This document shows, piece by piece, positions 9,343 through 18,752 of a stretch of 64,000 nt of DNA. The stretch spans positions 1 to 64,000 of the forward strand of contig MNYZ01000002.1 in the NCBI GenBank assembly GCA_001873365.1, in the 5' to 3' direction. The DNA comes from Oscillatoriales cyanobacterium CG2_30_40_61. GTDB taxonomy: Bacteria; Cyanobacteriota; Cyanobacteriia; Cyanobacteriales; Microcoleaceae. A program made the position numbers and the translations under genes. Numbering within the stretch: position 1 is the first letter of the stretch; each line of letters begins with the position of its first letter. Under the pieces are notes generated by a model that worked only from the letters and a program-made list of their open reading frames with translations, ran no database searches and was not told the DNA's origin.

Positions 9343-9798
9343 ATGAAAACTTTATCTCAAAACAACAGTTTATATGAACAAGATTATTATTTATGGTTAC
9401 TTCAAACCTCTAAACTCTTGCAAGAAGGCAAGTTGAATCAGGTGGATATCAATAGTTTAATTGAGGAAATTGATAGTATGGGAAGAAGTGAGAAAAAAGA
9501 AATTAAAAGTCGCCTAATTATCTTGATTGAACATTTATTAAAATTAAACTATTGGCAAGCTGAAAAAGAATATAATGCTAGAGGGTGGCGCAATACTGTT
9601 GTAGAACAACGGTTACAAATAGATTTATCCTTAGAAGATAGTCCCAGTTTAATAAAAGTGTTAGATGAGAGCTTTCTTGATTGTTATAATAAAGCAAGGA
9701 TTTCTACCTTACAGAAATATCAGTTATCTGGTGATTTATTCCCGATACAGCCACCTTTTTCTTTAGAAGATATCCTTGATTCAAATTATTTACCCTAA
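9343..9798 (+). CDS. DUF29 family protein
   Basis: YEQDYYLWLLQTSKLLQEGKLNQVDINSLIEEIDSMGRSEKKEIKSRLIILIEHLLKL. Confidence 0.9.
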   Translation: MKTLSQNNSLYEQDYYLWLLQTSKLLQEGKLNQVDINSLIEEIDSMGRSEKKEIKSRLIILIEHLLKLNYWQAEKEYNARGWRNTVVEQRLQIDLSLEDSPSLIKVLDESFLDCYNKARISTLQKYQLSGDLFPIQPPFSLEDILDSNYLP

Positions 9799-9869
9799 CT
9801 TTAAATTTTTGCTAAAAAAATGGATAATAATAATATTGTCTAAATCTTTTTAATTCCCTAACCTGAAAA

Positions 9870-10211
9870 ATGCTCAACAAACAACTGACCATCTTATTTT
9901 TAACCCTAACCTTAATCCTAGCCTTGTTCTATCCCACCGCATTAGCAGCTAATCTGGAGACCGGAGCGAAAATATTTGAGGCGCAATGTGTGGGATGTCA
10001 TGCTGGGGGTGGAAATATTGTTCGACGAGGAAAAACTTTACAGAAAAAAGCCTTACAACGCAATCATGTTGATACCATAGAGACAATTTCAGCTTTAGTT
10101 AGTAATGGTAAAAATAATATGTCTGCCTACAAAGATCGCTTAACTGAAGGGGAAATTCAAGCGGTTTCTGCCTATGTTTTAGAACAGGCGGAAAAGAATT
10201 GGAAAAACTAA
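9870..10211 (+). CDS. petJ: Cytochrome c6 (c553)-like
   Basis: Signal peptide, GAKIFEAQCVGCHAGGGNIVRRGKTLQK (CxxCH), MSAYKDRLTEGEIQAVSAYVLEQA. Confidence 0.92.
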   Translation: MLNKQLTILFLTLTLILALFYPTALAANLETGAKIFEAQCVGCHAGGGNIVRRGKTLQKKALQRNHVDTIETISALVSNGKNNMSAYKDRLTEGEIQAVSAYVLEQAEKNWKN

Positions 10212-10229
10212 CCGAGTTGCTGAATAGCC

Positions 10230-10244
10230 AGAAACCCGGTTTCT
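10230..10244. repeat. AGAAACCCGGTTTCT palindrome
   Basis: Exact match to a dispersed 15-bp palindrome also at 501, 551, 20714, 20765 and 59319. Confidence 0.8.
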
Positions 10245-10253
10245 TAGTTAATT

Positions 10254-11006
10254 TTAATTTTTAATTCGACCATCTTCTAAGGTCAAAATACTATCAGCCA
10301 CATCCATAATTCTAGGGTCGTGTGTCACCATTAATACCGTAGTATTTCCTTGTTTTGCTAAGGTTTTCAACAGATCAATTACTCCTCGACCACTGCTAGA
10401 ATCTAAAGCCGCCGTGGGTTCATCAGCCATAATTAAAGGTGGCTCTCCTGTTAAGGCGCGCGCCACAGCTACCCGTTGTTTTTGCCCACCAGATAAATCC
10501 TGGGGTAATAAATTGATTTTATCCTGTAAACCCACCTGTTCTAAGCGAGTTTTTGCTTCTTCTCTCGCATTTCTTCCCCTAATTCCTTTAAGATGTAGTG
10601 CTAATTCGACATTTTCTAAAGCAGTTAAAGCGGGAAATAAATTAAATCCTTGGAAAATAAAACCAATATTATGTAAACGAAATTCTGCCAACTGAGTCCG
10701 AGACAATTTGGTAATTTCTTCACCCAATAAAAACACCTTTCCCGCCGTCGGAGTTAAAAGTCCAGCAATAATTGATAGTAATGTGGTTTTACCCGATCCA
10801 CTTGGCCCCATTAACAGTTGAATATCACCTTGTTCGACTTCAAAATTAATATTTTCCAAGACTTTAACACTTTGTCGTCCAGATTTATAAGCCATTTCCA
10901 CGCCACAAGATTGAATTCCAATTGGCTTAACTTTGGCATTGGGTGAATAGTATGCAGCCTTGGGGGATATAGTGGATTGTGCCTCGTTAACTTCAGTTGG
11001 TATCAT
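10254..11006 (-). CDS. ABC exporter ATP-binding protein, DevA family
   Basis: Walker A GPSGSGKTT, signature LSGGQKQRVAVARAL, Walker B LIMADEPTAALD; downstream of a DevC-like permease. Confidence 0.9.
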   Translation of the reverse strand: MIPTEVNEAQSTISPKAAYYSPNAKVKPIGIQSCGVEMAYKSGRQSVKVLENINFEVEQGDIQLLMGPSGSGKTTLLSIIAGLLTPTAGKVFLLGEEITKLSRTQLAEFRLHNIGFIFQGFNLFPALTALENVELALHLKGIRGRNAREEAKTRLEQVGLQDKINLLPQDLSGGQKQRVAVARALTGEPPLIMADEPTAALDSSSGRGVIDLLKTLAKQGNTTVLMVTHDPRIMDVADSILTLEDGRIKN

Positions 11007-11225
11007 CGTTTCAAATTAATTATGATGTGGGCTTATAACAAAAATTGACGGGTTTAATAGATTAATTACAAGGGCTTATAATCAGTTTACTGAACAAATC
11101 GGGTAATTCTGGATCAGGGGTATGGAACATGAACTATCCTAAACAGTTTAGTATTACCATTCTAAACTCAAACGTTCTCAATTGCCTGTGATCTTACTCA
11201 ATCGAGCAATAAAAGCTCAATTCCA

Positions 11226-12479
11226 TCAAGCTTTGAACACAATCGCCGGGTCAACTTTAGTAACTTTCTGAATGGCGAAAAACGCCGACCCGGTACACAT
11301 TGCAACCGTTAACCCGAATACCCCTAAAGCCGATAATGGGGTAATTAAAATCAAAATTCCCTGGGTCGCACCAGCCCAATAGGCCACCCCAAAACACAGA
11401 GCCATCCCCGGAATATAACCTAAAACTGCCATCCACAGGGCTTGTTCTAAAATAATCCCGTAGATCACCCAGTCGGACGCTCCCATCGCCTTCAAAGTCC
11501 CAAATTCTTTTAAGTGGTCGGTGACGGAGGAATAAAGAATCTGTCCCACCACCACCATCCCGACTAATACTCCTACCGCCGCCCCCAAACTAAGAACAAA
11601 TCCAACCCCCGTGCGTTTTTGCCAAAAGGTTTGCATCACCATTGACATTTCTTCCCGGGTCAAAACTTGCACATCATTGGGTAAGGTTTCCTTGAGTTTT
11701 TGCTTGAGTTGGGTCAGGTCTTGATCCGGTTTGGCTTTAATTAAAACATAGGTAATCGGATCAGCTAGATTTAAAGGTCTTGGCGGCGGAGAATTAAGGG
11801 GTTTTTGATTAGAGGATTGATCCTCATAACTTTGAGTACATTGTAGATCATCATTTTGCAGTTGGCATAAAGTTTGAGTTTTTACGGGACTATTCACATA
11901 AGCGTTAGCATTTCTTAAGGAGGTAAATATAAAACTATTACTCACAATTGATTGGGTTCCCTGGGTAATTCCTCCTAATTTGGCTTCTAATCCTCCGAGT
12001 TTAGCAATATCACCAATATTTTTAATTTTTAGACCGTTTAATTTGCTCTCATCAACTATAATTGTATAGGGATTTTTTAGGGCGTTAGCCTCTCCTTGAA
12101 TAATATTCCAAGGGGAAAATAATTCTCCATCGGGATCGAAACCCACCACGGTAACGGCGTGAATTTTATTCTCTAGGGGATCACGCCAACGGGCATTTCT
12201 AAAAATAAAGGCTTCGGCTGTTTCAACGCCCTCAACTGTTTGGGCTTGGGTCATTCTTTCTAAAGAAATTGGCATGGTTAACTCTAGGTGAATCATGTCT
12301 TTAGAAGCGATCCAAATATCGGCTTTTGAGTGATCAATTAATATAGAAGAAGACCGAATAAACCCGGTTAAAATTCCATTTTGAATCGTAACTAAACTCA
12401 CAGCAAACATAATCCCCGCTTGAGCTACTAAAAAACGGGGAATATCTTCAAATAGATTTTTTCGAGCCAGAGAAGCCAT
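11226..12479 (-). CDS. DevC-family FtsX-like ABC permease
   Basis: LARKNLFEDIPRFLVAQAGIMFAVSLVTIQNGILTGFIRSSSILIDHSKADIWIAS and C-terminal FtsX-like TM segments. Confidence 0.9.
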   Translation of the reverse strand: MASLARKNLFEDIPRFLVAQAGIMFAVSLVTIQNGILTGFIRSSSILIDHSKADIWIASKDMIHLELTMPISLERMTQAQTVEGVETAEAFIFRNARWRDPLENKIHAVTVVGFDPDGELFSPWNIIQGEANALKNPYTIIVDESKLNGLKIKNIGDIAKLGGLEAKLGGITQGTQSIVSNSFIFTSLRNANAYVNSPVKTQTLCQLQNDDLQCTQSYEDQSSNQKPLNSPPPRPLNLADPITYVLIKAKPDQDLTQLKQKLKETLPNDVQVLTREEMSMVMQTFWQKRTGVGFVLSLGAAVGVLVGMVVVGQILYSSVTDHLKEFGTLKAMGASDWVIYGIILEQALWMAVLGYIPGMALCFGVAYWAGATQGILILITPLSALGVFGLTVAMCTGSAFFAIQKVTKVDPAIVFKA

Positions 12480-12565
12480 AGGTTAGAGAGCAGGGGAGGT
12501 AGGGCAGGTTGGATAACCCCGGTGGAGACGCGCCATGGCACGTCTCTACTTATTGTATACCTGAT

Positions 12566-13549
12566 TTAAGCTGTGGCTTGTTGGGGGAAAAGTTGGCTGA
12601 GGTTTTGACGGGATAAAGGTTTAACCCAGGATAACCAAGTGGCTACGGGTTGAAAGCCAACGGACTCATAGAGTTTAGTGGCTCCGGTTAAACTATCAGC
12701 ATCGACGCTCAGTTTTGCGGTGGTGGCTCCGGCTTTTTGCAATTGGGATAAACCGGCGTATAGCATGGCTTTTCCTAGGCCTAATTTCCGAAATCCCCGT
12801 CGGGTTCCTAACCATTCTATCCAACCGATTTGATTAGAGGTTAACTGACATTTACAGAAGGCTGCAAAGGTTCCAGTAGGGGCAATTGCTATTAAATCTA
12901 ATTCGGGTTGATAGTTGGGTTGATTATGCCAATATTGGGCTTGTTCTAAGGTTAATTCATGGTGATCCCAATGATCAATAAAGGATTCGTTAAATAAATC
13001 TACCCAAGCAGAAAGATCTTGTTTTTCTTGCAGATGAGATAAGCTAAAATCCGAGGAAAATTGGGGAATAGAAAGGGGAGATTCTAAGGATTTCGCCATG
13101 GTAATAAACTGACGATCTACTTTAAATCCTTGTTTTTTTAGGAGTTGATTTTGTTGGTCTTGGTTTTCTAATGTATAGGTTCGTAATTGTACGGGTTGTC
13201 GTTTTTGTTGTCCAATTTCCCGCAGGCGCGTTTCACACCAGCGCAACATTTCTTTCCCTAAATTGCTAGACCGGATACTCGGATGAATATATAGACCAAA
13301 ATATCCATCTATTAACATTTTAGAGGCTAGGGGTTCAATGCCAATTAACCCTAAAAGTTGATCTTCTGTATCTGTCCACAGACGGATATCTTTTTGAGGA
13401 TTAACGTTAGGAGAAGATAGTCCTAATCTTAAGTCTGCTAAACTTTCATCTTCGCTGAGATGATCAACGGTTTGACAGGCTTTAAATAAATTAGCGATCG
13501 CTGACCAATCTTTTTGACCTTCGTAGGATTTAATTGTTAAGGTATTCAT
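12566..13549 (-). CDS. GNAT acetyltransferase, two GNAT domains
   Basis: Tandem motifs: GLYIHPSIRSSNLGKEMLRWCETRLREIG and LGTRRGFRKLGLGKAMLYAGLSQLQKAG..TKLYESVGF. Confidence 0.85.
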   Translation of the reverse strand: MNTLTIKSYEGQKDWSAIANLFKACQTVDHLSEDESLADLRLGLSSPNVNPQKDIRLWTDTEDQLLGLIGIEPLASKMLIDGYFGLYIHPSIRSSNLGKEMLRWCETRLREIGQQKRQPVQLRTYTLENQDQQNQLLKKQGFKVDRQFITMAKSLESPLSIPQFSSDFSLSHLQEKQDLSAWVDLFNESFIDHWDHHELTLEQAQYWHNQPNYQPELDLIAIAPTGTFAAFCKCQLTSNQIGWIEWLGTRRGFRKLGLGKAMLYAGLSQLQKAGATTAKLSVDADSLTGATKLYESVGFQPVATWLSWVKPLSRQNLSQLFPQQATA

Positions 13550-13694
13550 AACAAACTATTCCGAATATTCGGAGGGTTTTGACTTAATATTGAACTGAAA
13601 AATTTGTACCAAAAACTGGAGGTTGCTGTGAGATTACAACCTTTGATTTCTCTCCGTTAATCTTAATAACGGAAAGTTTTAAACTAAACCCAAG

Positions 13695-13820
13695 TGTCGC
13701 CGGAAACATCTCAAGATTGAGGTTTCCCGACTTCAATTGATATAGTTCTAGGGTTAAAAATTAATGCTGATGATAAAACTCTGCCCTGTGTGGGTAACAC
13801 AGTAATAGTCAGGTTTTATC
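13695..13820. other. Candidate structured RNA or DNA-hairpin region
   Basis: Hairpin GGAAAC-at-CTCA-agat-TGAG-GTTTCC (13702-13727) and nested GATAAAAC(13772-13779)/GTTTTATC(13813-13820) enclosing CTGTG(13786-13790)/CACAG(13798-13802), inside a roughly 640-bp region without a supported CDS. Confidence 0.45.
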
Positions 13821-14170
13821 GAGTTAGACACTCATAAAAATGGGTTAATAAATTAATTAAATTTTGTTCTCTTAATCAACTTTATATACAGGTTAAATGG
13901 GTGTTGCCAGTTCGACCACTGGCCCTTGGAAAGTCACCAAACCCGATACAAAAGCCTTTATAATCCGATGAAAAAGGTGTTGTCCCGCTAGGTAAAGAAG
14001 AATTTCACCCCCAATGAGGTTTAACTTTTGCTCCCCTCTCAGACCCGATTAAGACAGGCTGGATGATTCCATTTGAGAGCGAGAGACTGGTTAAGGACGT
14101 TTGTAACTCAATCATAGCTTATTACCCCAATCGGTTGTCAAGTCTCCCAGGTTAAATTTTGGTTATGCTC

Positions 14171-14218
14171 TTGTAGTGAGCCCTTTAGGGCTCAAAGCCC
14201 GGTCGGGCTTACTACGTT
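14171..14218. repeat. Dispersed palindromic repeat (gtagtgagccctttagggct...agcccgaccgggct)
   Basis: Contains AGCCC TTTA GGGCT and AAGCCCGgtCGGGCTT; a related gtagtaagccctttagggctt occurs at 41519-41540. Confidence 0.75.
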
Positions 14219-15328
14219 GGGATTAATTCTTAATGCGATAATTTGGGTGGTTTGTAAACTCATAAAATTATTATCACTAATTAGAATTAGCGATCGCCCG
14301 CCTTCGGGTAAGGGAGAACCCCAAGTTAATCCTTCAATATTATCAATCAAAATATTTAAACTGTTTAAATTGAGTAATAACGTTTTTTCTGCGGGTATAA
14401 TTTCTGAATTTACTTGTTTTATACTGGTCACATTTTGAATATTATCGGCTGGTTCTAAATTAACTAAAAATAATTTAATCGTATATCCTAAACCCAAGGA
14501 AAAAGACCGTTCCAAACTAATTAAATGCTGCTGATCAATAGCCAATAAATCAACTAAACCCTGTCTATTATACTGTTCTGCAATAAAAGAAGAATTGGCC
14601 AGGGGATCGGTAAGATATAAAAACTCTCGATCAGGTTGATCAGTTTGCAAATTATATCGTAAAATTCGAGAGGGTGTTCCCCGATCTAAACTGGCTTTAT
14701 CTCCATCTTGAATTAAGGCATTTTCTGTGGCTGTAAATAAATAGTTTTGATCGGGCGTTATAGTTAAACTTTCTAAGGATAAGTTAGAACGGAGTCCTTG
14801 ATTTTTATTCCCATTTTTATCCATGAATTTTTCAGGAATAGGTAAAGAATGCAATAGTTTACCCTCCAAAGAAAACTCCTTAATAAAGGCTGGAATATTT
14901 TGATAAAAATTCCCTTCTGAAGCAATAAAAACACTATTTCTATAAAATGCAATTCCTTCAGGATCAAGACTATCTTTAGTAAAGGTTTCTCCGGTTTCTG
15001 TTAATAAGGGAGTTACACCAATTACACTTACCCCGGTTTCGGAAAGGGAACCGGAACTTAAATCAATCTTTAGGGTATAAAATCGGGCTTTATTTATATT
15101 ACTGGGGTCATCGGATATGGCGTAATAAACCTGTTGTTCGGGGTTATAGGTTATTCCTGATAAACCGCCGACTTCTGTGTTATTATATAGTAATTCCGTG
15201 GCTAAATTAGCTTGTCCCATAAAGTCGATCACCGTTGAAATCGCCACAGTTGAGTTACTGAAAATCAAAAAGAAAGTTGAGGTTAAAATTACTAATAAAA
15301 TAGATAATAAAATTTGCATTAAATTCAC
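14192..15328 (-). CDS. Secreted esterase-like activity of phytase (PF13449-type) family protein
   Basis: Signal peptide; GGLSGITYNPEQQVYYAISDDPSNINKARFYTLKIDLSSG, DPEGIAFYRNSVFIASEGN, SLESLTITPDQNYLFTATENALIQDG. Confidence 0.85.
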   Translation of the reverse strand: MNLMQILLSILLVILTSTFFLIFSNSTVAISTVIDFMGQANLATELLYNNTEVGGLSGITYNPEQQVYYAISDDPSNINKARFYTLKIDLSSGSLSETGVSVIGVTPLLTETGETFTKDSLDPEGIAFYRNSVFIASEGNFYQNIPAFIKEFSLEGKLLHSLPIPEKFMDKNGNKNQGLRSNLSLESLTITPDQNYLFTATENALIQDGDKASLDRGTPSRILRYNLQTDQPDREFLYLTDPLANSSFIAEQYNRQGLVDLLAIDQQHLISLERSFSLGLGYTIKLFLVNLEPADNIQNVTSIKQVNSEIIPAEKTLLLNLNSLNILIDNIEGLTWGSPLPEGGRSLILISDNNFMSLQTTQIIALRINPNVVSPTGL

Positions 15329-15369
15329 CTGTGCTTTGATTTCTACGAGATCATCTCAGGGATATCAAA

Positions 15370-15843
15370 TTAATATCGAAGCCCAATTAAAACATTAGCA
15401 ATAAAAGGTAAAGACCGATTCAATTGTAGATTTGGAGAAGTGGGAAAGTTTTTTTGTGGTAACTCTCGGCGAAAAAATAATGGTAAACTCATTAACCCTA
15501 GAATAATCACAATTGCTGTCATCATCCAAATTAATAAACGGTTAGGTTGATAATTTCCTTGTTCAATTTGCCAAAAAACTTGATTATAACTCCAAGCCGC
15601 AATTACAATAACCATCATTCCGGTAATCACTAGAATAATTCCAATATTATCAGAGTTAAAAATAGGATGAATAGGAGGAATTTCTTGAGTAAAAGATGCT
15701 TGTAATTGACGTAAAAATAAACTAAATCGAGCGATCGCAAACCCCAAAGCAATTAATGAAATAGACGTTCTTAACCAGGCTAAAAATGTCCGTTCATTGG
15801 CTTGATGTTCTCGCTGACGATCAATTTTTTTTTCTTGAGTCAT
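15370..15843 (-). CDS. DUF202 (YidH-like) membrane protein
   Basis: REHQANERTFLAWLRTSISLIALGFAIARFSLFLR. Confidence 0.92.
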   Translation of the reverse strand: MTQEKKIDRQREHQANERTFLAWLRTSISLIALGFAIARFSLFLRQLQASFTQEIPPIHPIFNSDNIGIILVITGMMVIVIAAWSYNQVFWQIEQGNYQPNRLLIWMMTAIVIILGLMSLPLFFRRELPQKNFPTSPNLQLNRSLPFIANVLIGLRY

Positions 15844-15871
15844 AGACTATTATTCAGAAACCAGGTTTTTG

Positions 15872-17416
15872 TTAATCATTGAGAAAGTCTGTCAACCATT
15901 TTTTAACATGAAATGTAGCCAGACAATCATCTTCATTATATTGTACAATTGCATCTAATAACTTGCGATCGCCTGTTTTTAACCATTGTTCATACCAACA
16001 AACCGACTGAGCCCCATTTGCTTTGGGATCACGCCATTCAAATCCTAACCATTTAGCAACAGGTTTCAGGGCGTAACTTTCCACCGGAAGGGTGACGGTT
16101 TCTGTCATTTTAGCATGAAGATCAATGAATCGTTTTAACACGGGTTTCCACCAATAATCTGGGGTATTATAAACCATGGCTAATCGTTTAATCGTCTTAG
16201 GTTCATAATCACAAAAATGGAAAATAGGAGCGATAGGATACATCCAAACTAATTCTAAAAAATGTTTCAAAATCAATTCCTCTTGGTGCTGATTTTCCGC
16301 TAAAAACGGATAAAATTTTTGTTGATTTGAACGGTTATCTACCACTAAAACTCCATGGAGATAATCCAAATTTAATTCCGGTTGGGCTTCAATATCAAAA
16401 TAAATCTCAACGGGGAATTTTTTTAATTTTGTTTGAGAGTTATTATTAAAAATATCGATCCATTCGCTAGAATTAAAATTTTGTTCAAAACTGATAAATT
16501 CTTCTCGACGTTTAATCGCTTTCTTCTCGGAATTTGATTCCGCTTGTTTAATAATTTGTAAAGCAATTCCTTCAGCAAATTCTGGATAAATTTCTAATTG
16601 TTCAGGGGTGGCTTTAGCTAGGATTTCAACGGTGGTTAAATTAAGTTCTTGTAAACGTAGATAGCGGGTTGGAGTTACCCCAGGAATTAAAGAAATATGA
16701 TTTTGCGATCGCGCCACACCCAAACAATAACTATGCCATTGACATAAACTACATTTTTGTCTAGCAATAAAGACCTCCGGTTCCTGACGAGATAACACCA
16801 TGTTTAAATAATCATTTAAAACTTTCTGCATTTGTGGCAAACGTTGCTCTAAATTCACCGAATAGGGTGCTTTTCCGCGTAAAATTAACCAACCTGTTTC
16901 CGGCTGTATTCCTTGAATATCTGCTAATAAATAAGCATGAAACGCCGATATAACTTGATAATCGAGTTTAGGACGTTTACCTAACTTAATATCCTGGGAA
17001 ACATAAATCCAATCCCCAAATTTAGAAGTTCCAGGCTGTTTAACCAATAATTCAGGAGAACTCAATAATCTGATCTGAATCATCCCATCCGATTCTATAA
17101 ATGACCCATCTAAACTAAAATCAGAAGCATTAATTACCTCTGACTTCAGTAAAACTCCTTGATAAATTCGCTCTACTCCTTGCTGCATTAATTCTATGGT
17201 TTGTTTTGCCCCCAATTCCCAATTTCTAAAAAAAGAATTCAGTTTAGAATAGGGATAATTTGATAAAATACTTTGCTGATAGGCAAAACTATCTTGGATT
17301 AGTTTCAGTAAGAAATCACTCGGAGGATCTTGTAGAGAAATATCGCCATAACGGTCTAAAAATGCCCGCCTCTGACAGCGTTGATAAAGTAACAGTTGTT
17401 TATCGGTGATTAACAT
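15872..17416 (-). CDS. TM0106-family RecB-like putative nuclease
   Basis: MLITDKQLLLYQRCQRRAFLDRYG...; CSLCQWHSYC; EIYFDIEAQPELNLDYLHGVLV; IVQYNEDDCLATFHVKKWL. Confidence 0.85.
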   Translation of the reverse strand: MLITDKQLLLYQRCQRRAFLDRYGDISLQDPPSDFLLKLIQDSFAYQQSILSNYPYSKLNSFFRNWELGAKQTIELMQQGVERIYQGVLLKSEVINASDFSLDGSFIESDGMIQIRLLSSPELLVKQPGTSKFGDWIYVSQDIKLGKRPKLDYQVISAFHAYLLADIQGIQPETGWLILRGKAPYSVNLEQRLPQMQKVLNDYLNMVLSRQEPEVFIARQKCSLCQWHSYCLGVARSQNHISLIPGVTPTRYLRLQELNLTTVEILAKATPEQLEIYPEFAEGIALQIIKQAESNSEKKAIKRREEFISFEQNFNSSEWIDIFNNNSQTKLKKFPVEIYFDIEAQPELNLDYLHGVLVVDNRSNQQKFYPFLAENQHQEELILKHFLELVWMYPIAPIFHFCDYEPKTIKRLAMVYNTPDYWWKPVLKRFIDLHAKMTETVTLPVESYALKPVAKWLGFEWRDPKANGAQSVCWYEQWLKTGDRKLLDAIVQYNEDDCLATFHVKKWLTDFLND

Positions 17417-17537
17417 AATTATTTAAGTGTCAATGATTAATTGTACATCAGATATCCCCTTCAGATTAAACTTAGTAGAGACGTTTGAACATATCTACAG
17501 CGTCTTCCTTAACGAAAAATAACTAACCTTCAATATT

Positions 17538-18713
17538 ATGACAATTCCTTCCCTAGAAACCCATCGCCAAAATTTTCTCGCCTTAGCCAATAAAGCCTAT
17601 TTTAATTATGGTGGACAAGGGCCATTACCCCAAACATCAATCGATGCAATTATTCAAGGGTATAACCAGATGCAATCCCATGGCCCCTTTTCGGGGAAAG
17701 TCAACCAATGGCAAAACCAAGAAACCCAATTAACTCGCCATTTGCTGGCTACGGAATTAGGCATCTCACCGGAAACCCTAACTTTTACCGAAAATGTTAC
17801 TGTAGGCTGCAATATTGCCCTGTGGGGAATTGATTGGCAACCCGGAGATCATCTGTTAATTTCCGATTGTGAACACCCAGGAATTTTGGCTATTATTCAA
17901 GAAATTCAACGTCGTTTTGATCTGGAAGTTTCGTTTTTTCCCTTGAGAGAAACCTTAAATCAAGGTGATCCCATAACGATGATTTCTGAGTATTTAAAAC
18001 CCCATACTCGTCTATTAGTTATCAGTCATATTTTATGGAATACAGGACAAGTATTGCCCTTGACAGAAATTGTTGATCTTTGCCACAATAATTATAACAC
18101 AAAAGTATTAGTAGATGCGGCTCAATCCGTGGGAGTTTTACCCCTAAACTTAACAAAAACTGGGGTTGATTTTTATGCCTTTACCGGTCATAAATGGTTC
18201 TGTGGGCCAGACGGATTAGGGGGGTTATATGTCAGCGCCCAATCTTTATCAGAATTATCTCCAACCTTTATCGGATGGCGCGGTATTATGGGTGATGAAC
18301 AGGGAAAACCCATCTCTTGGACACCGGATGGAAAACGCTATGAAGTGGCAACTTCTGCCTATCCATTATATGCGGCTTTACGCCAGGCGATCGCTCTCCA
18401 TCATCAATGGGGAACAGCAATAGAACGTTATCAACAAATTTGTCAAAATAGTCAATATTTATGGGAAAAATTATCAGAAATTCCCCAAATTCAATGTTTA
18501 AAAAAATCTCCCCCCGAAGCGGGTTTAGTTGCTTTTCAACTCACTGATGGAAAATCCCATAAATCCTTAGTTAATACTTTAGAAAATCAAGGTATTTTCC
18601 TAAGAACTCTCCTCGATCCTAATTGTGTTAGAGCTTGTGTTCATTACTTGACTCTAACCTCAGAAATTGATCAACTTATAGACGCCATTAACCAGTTTAT
18701 TACTGTTCCTTAA
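17538..18713 (+). CDS. Class V PLP-dependent aminotransferase, resembling cyanobacterial cystine lyase C-DES
   Basis: YFNYGGQGPLPQTSIDAI...TENVTVGCNIALWGIDWQPGDHLLISDCEHPG; VDAAQSVGVLPLNLTKTGVDFYAFTGHKWFCGPDGLGGLYV (PLP lysine). Confidence 0.88.
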   Translation: MTIPSLETHRQNFLALANKAYFNYGGQGPLPQTSIDAIIQGYNQMQSHGPFSGKVNQWQNQETQLTRHLLATELGISPETLTFTENVTVGCNIALWGIDWQPGDHLLISDCEHPGILAIIQEIQRRFDLEVSFFPLRETLNQGDPITMISEYLKPHTRLLVISHILWNTGQVLPLTEIVDLCHNNYNTKVLVDAAQSVGVLPLNLTKTGVDFYAFTGHKWFCGPDGLGGLYVSAQSLSELSPTFIGWRGIMGDEQGKPISWTPDGKRYEVATSAYPLYAALRQAIALHHQWGTAIERYQQICQNSQYLWEKLSEIPQIQCLKKSPPEAGLVAFQLTDGKSHKSLVNTLENQGIFLRTLLDPNCVRACVHYLTLTSEIDQLIDAINQFITVP

Positions 18714-18716
18714 ATG

Positions 18717-18752
18717 TCTAGGGTGCGTCAGATGTATCTCACGCACCCTAGA
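18717..18752. terminator. Bidirectional terminator-like hairpin
   Basis: TCTAGGGTGCGT-cagatgtatctc-ACGCACCCTAGA, 12-bp perfect stem between convergent genes. Confidence 0.7.

Noticed and set aside
13620-14160. tmRNA, RNase P RNA or SRP RNA
   Set aside because: No hallmark sequences (e.g. tRNA-like ends of tmRNA, GAGGAAAGUCC of RNase P, GGAAGCAGC of SRP) were found; kept only as an unassigned structured-region candidate.
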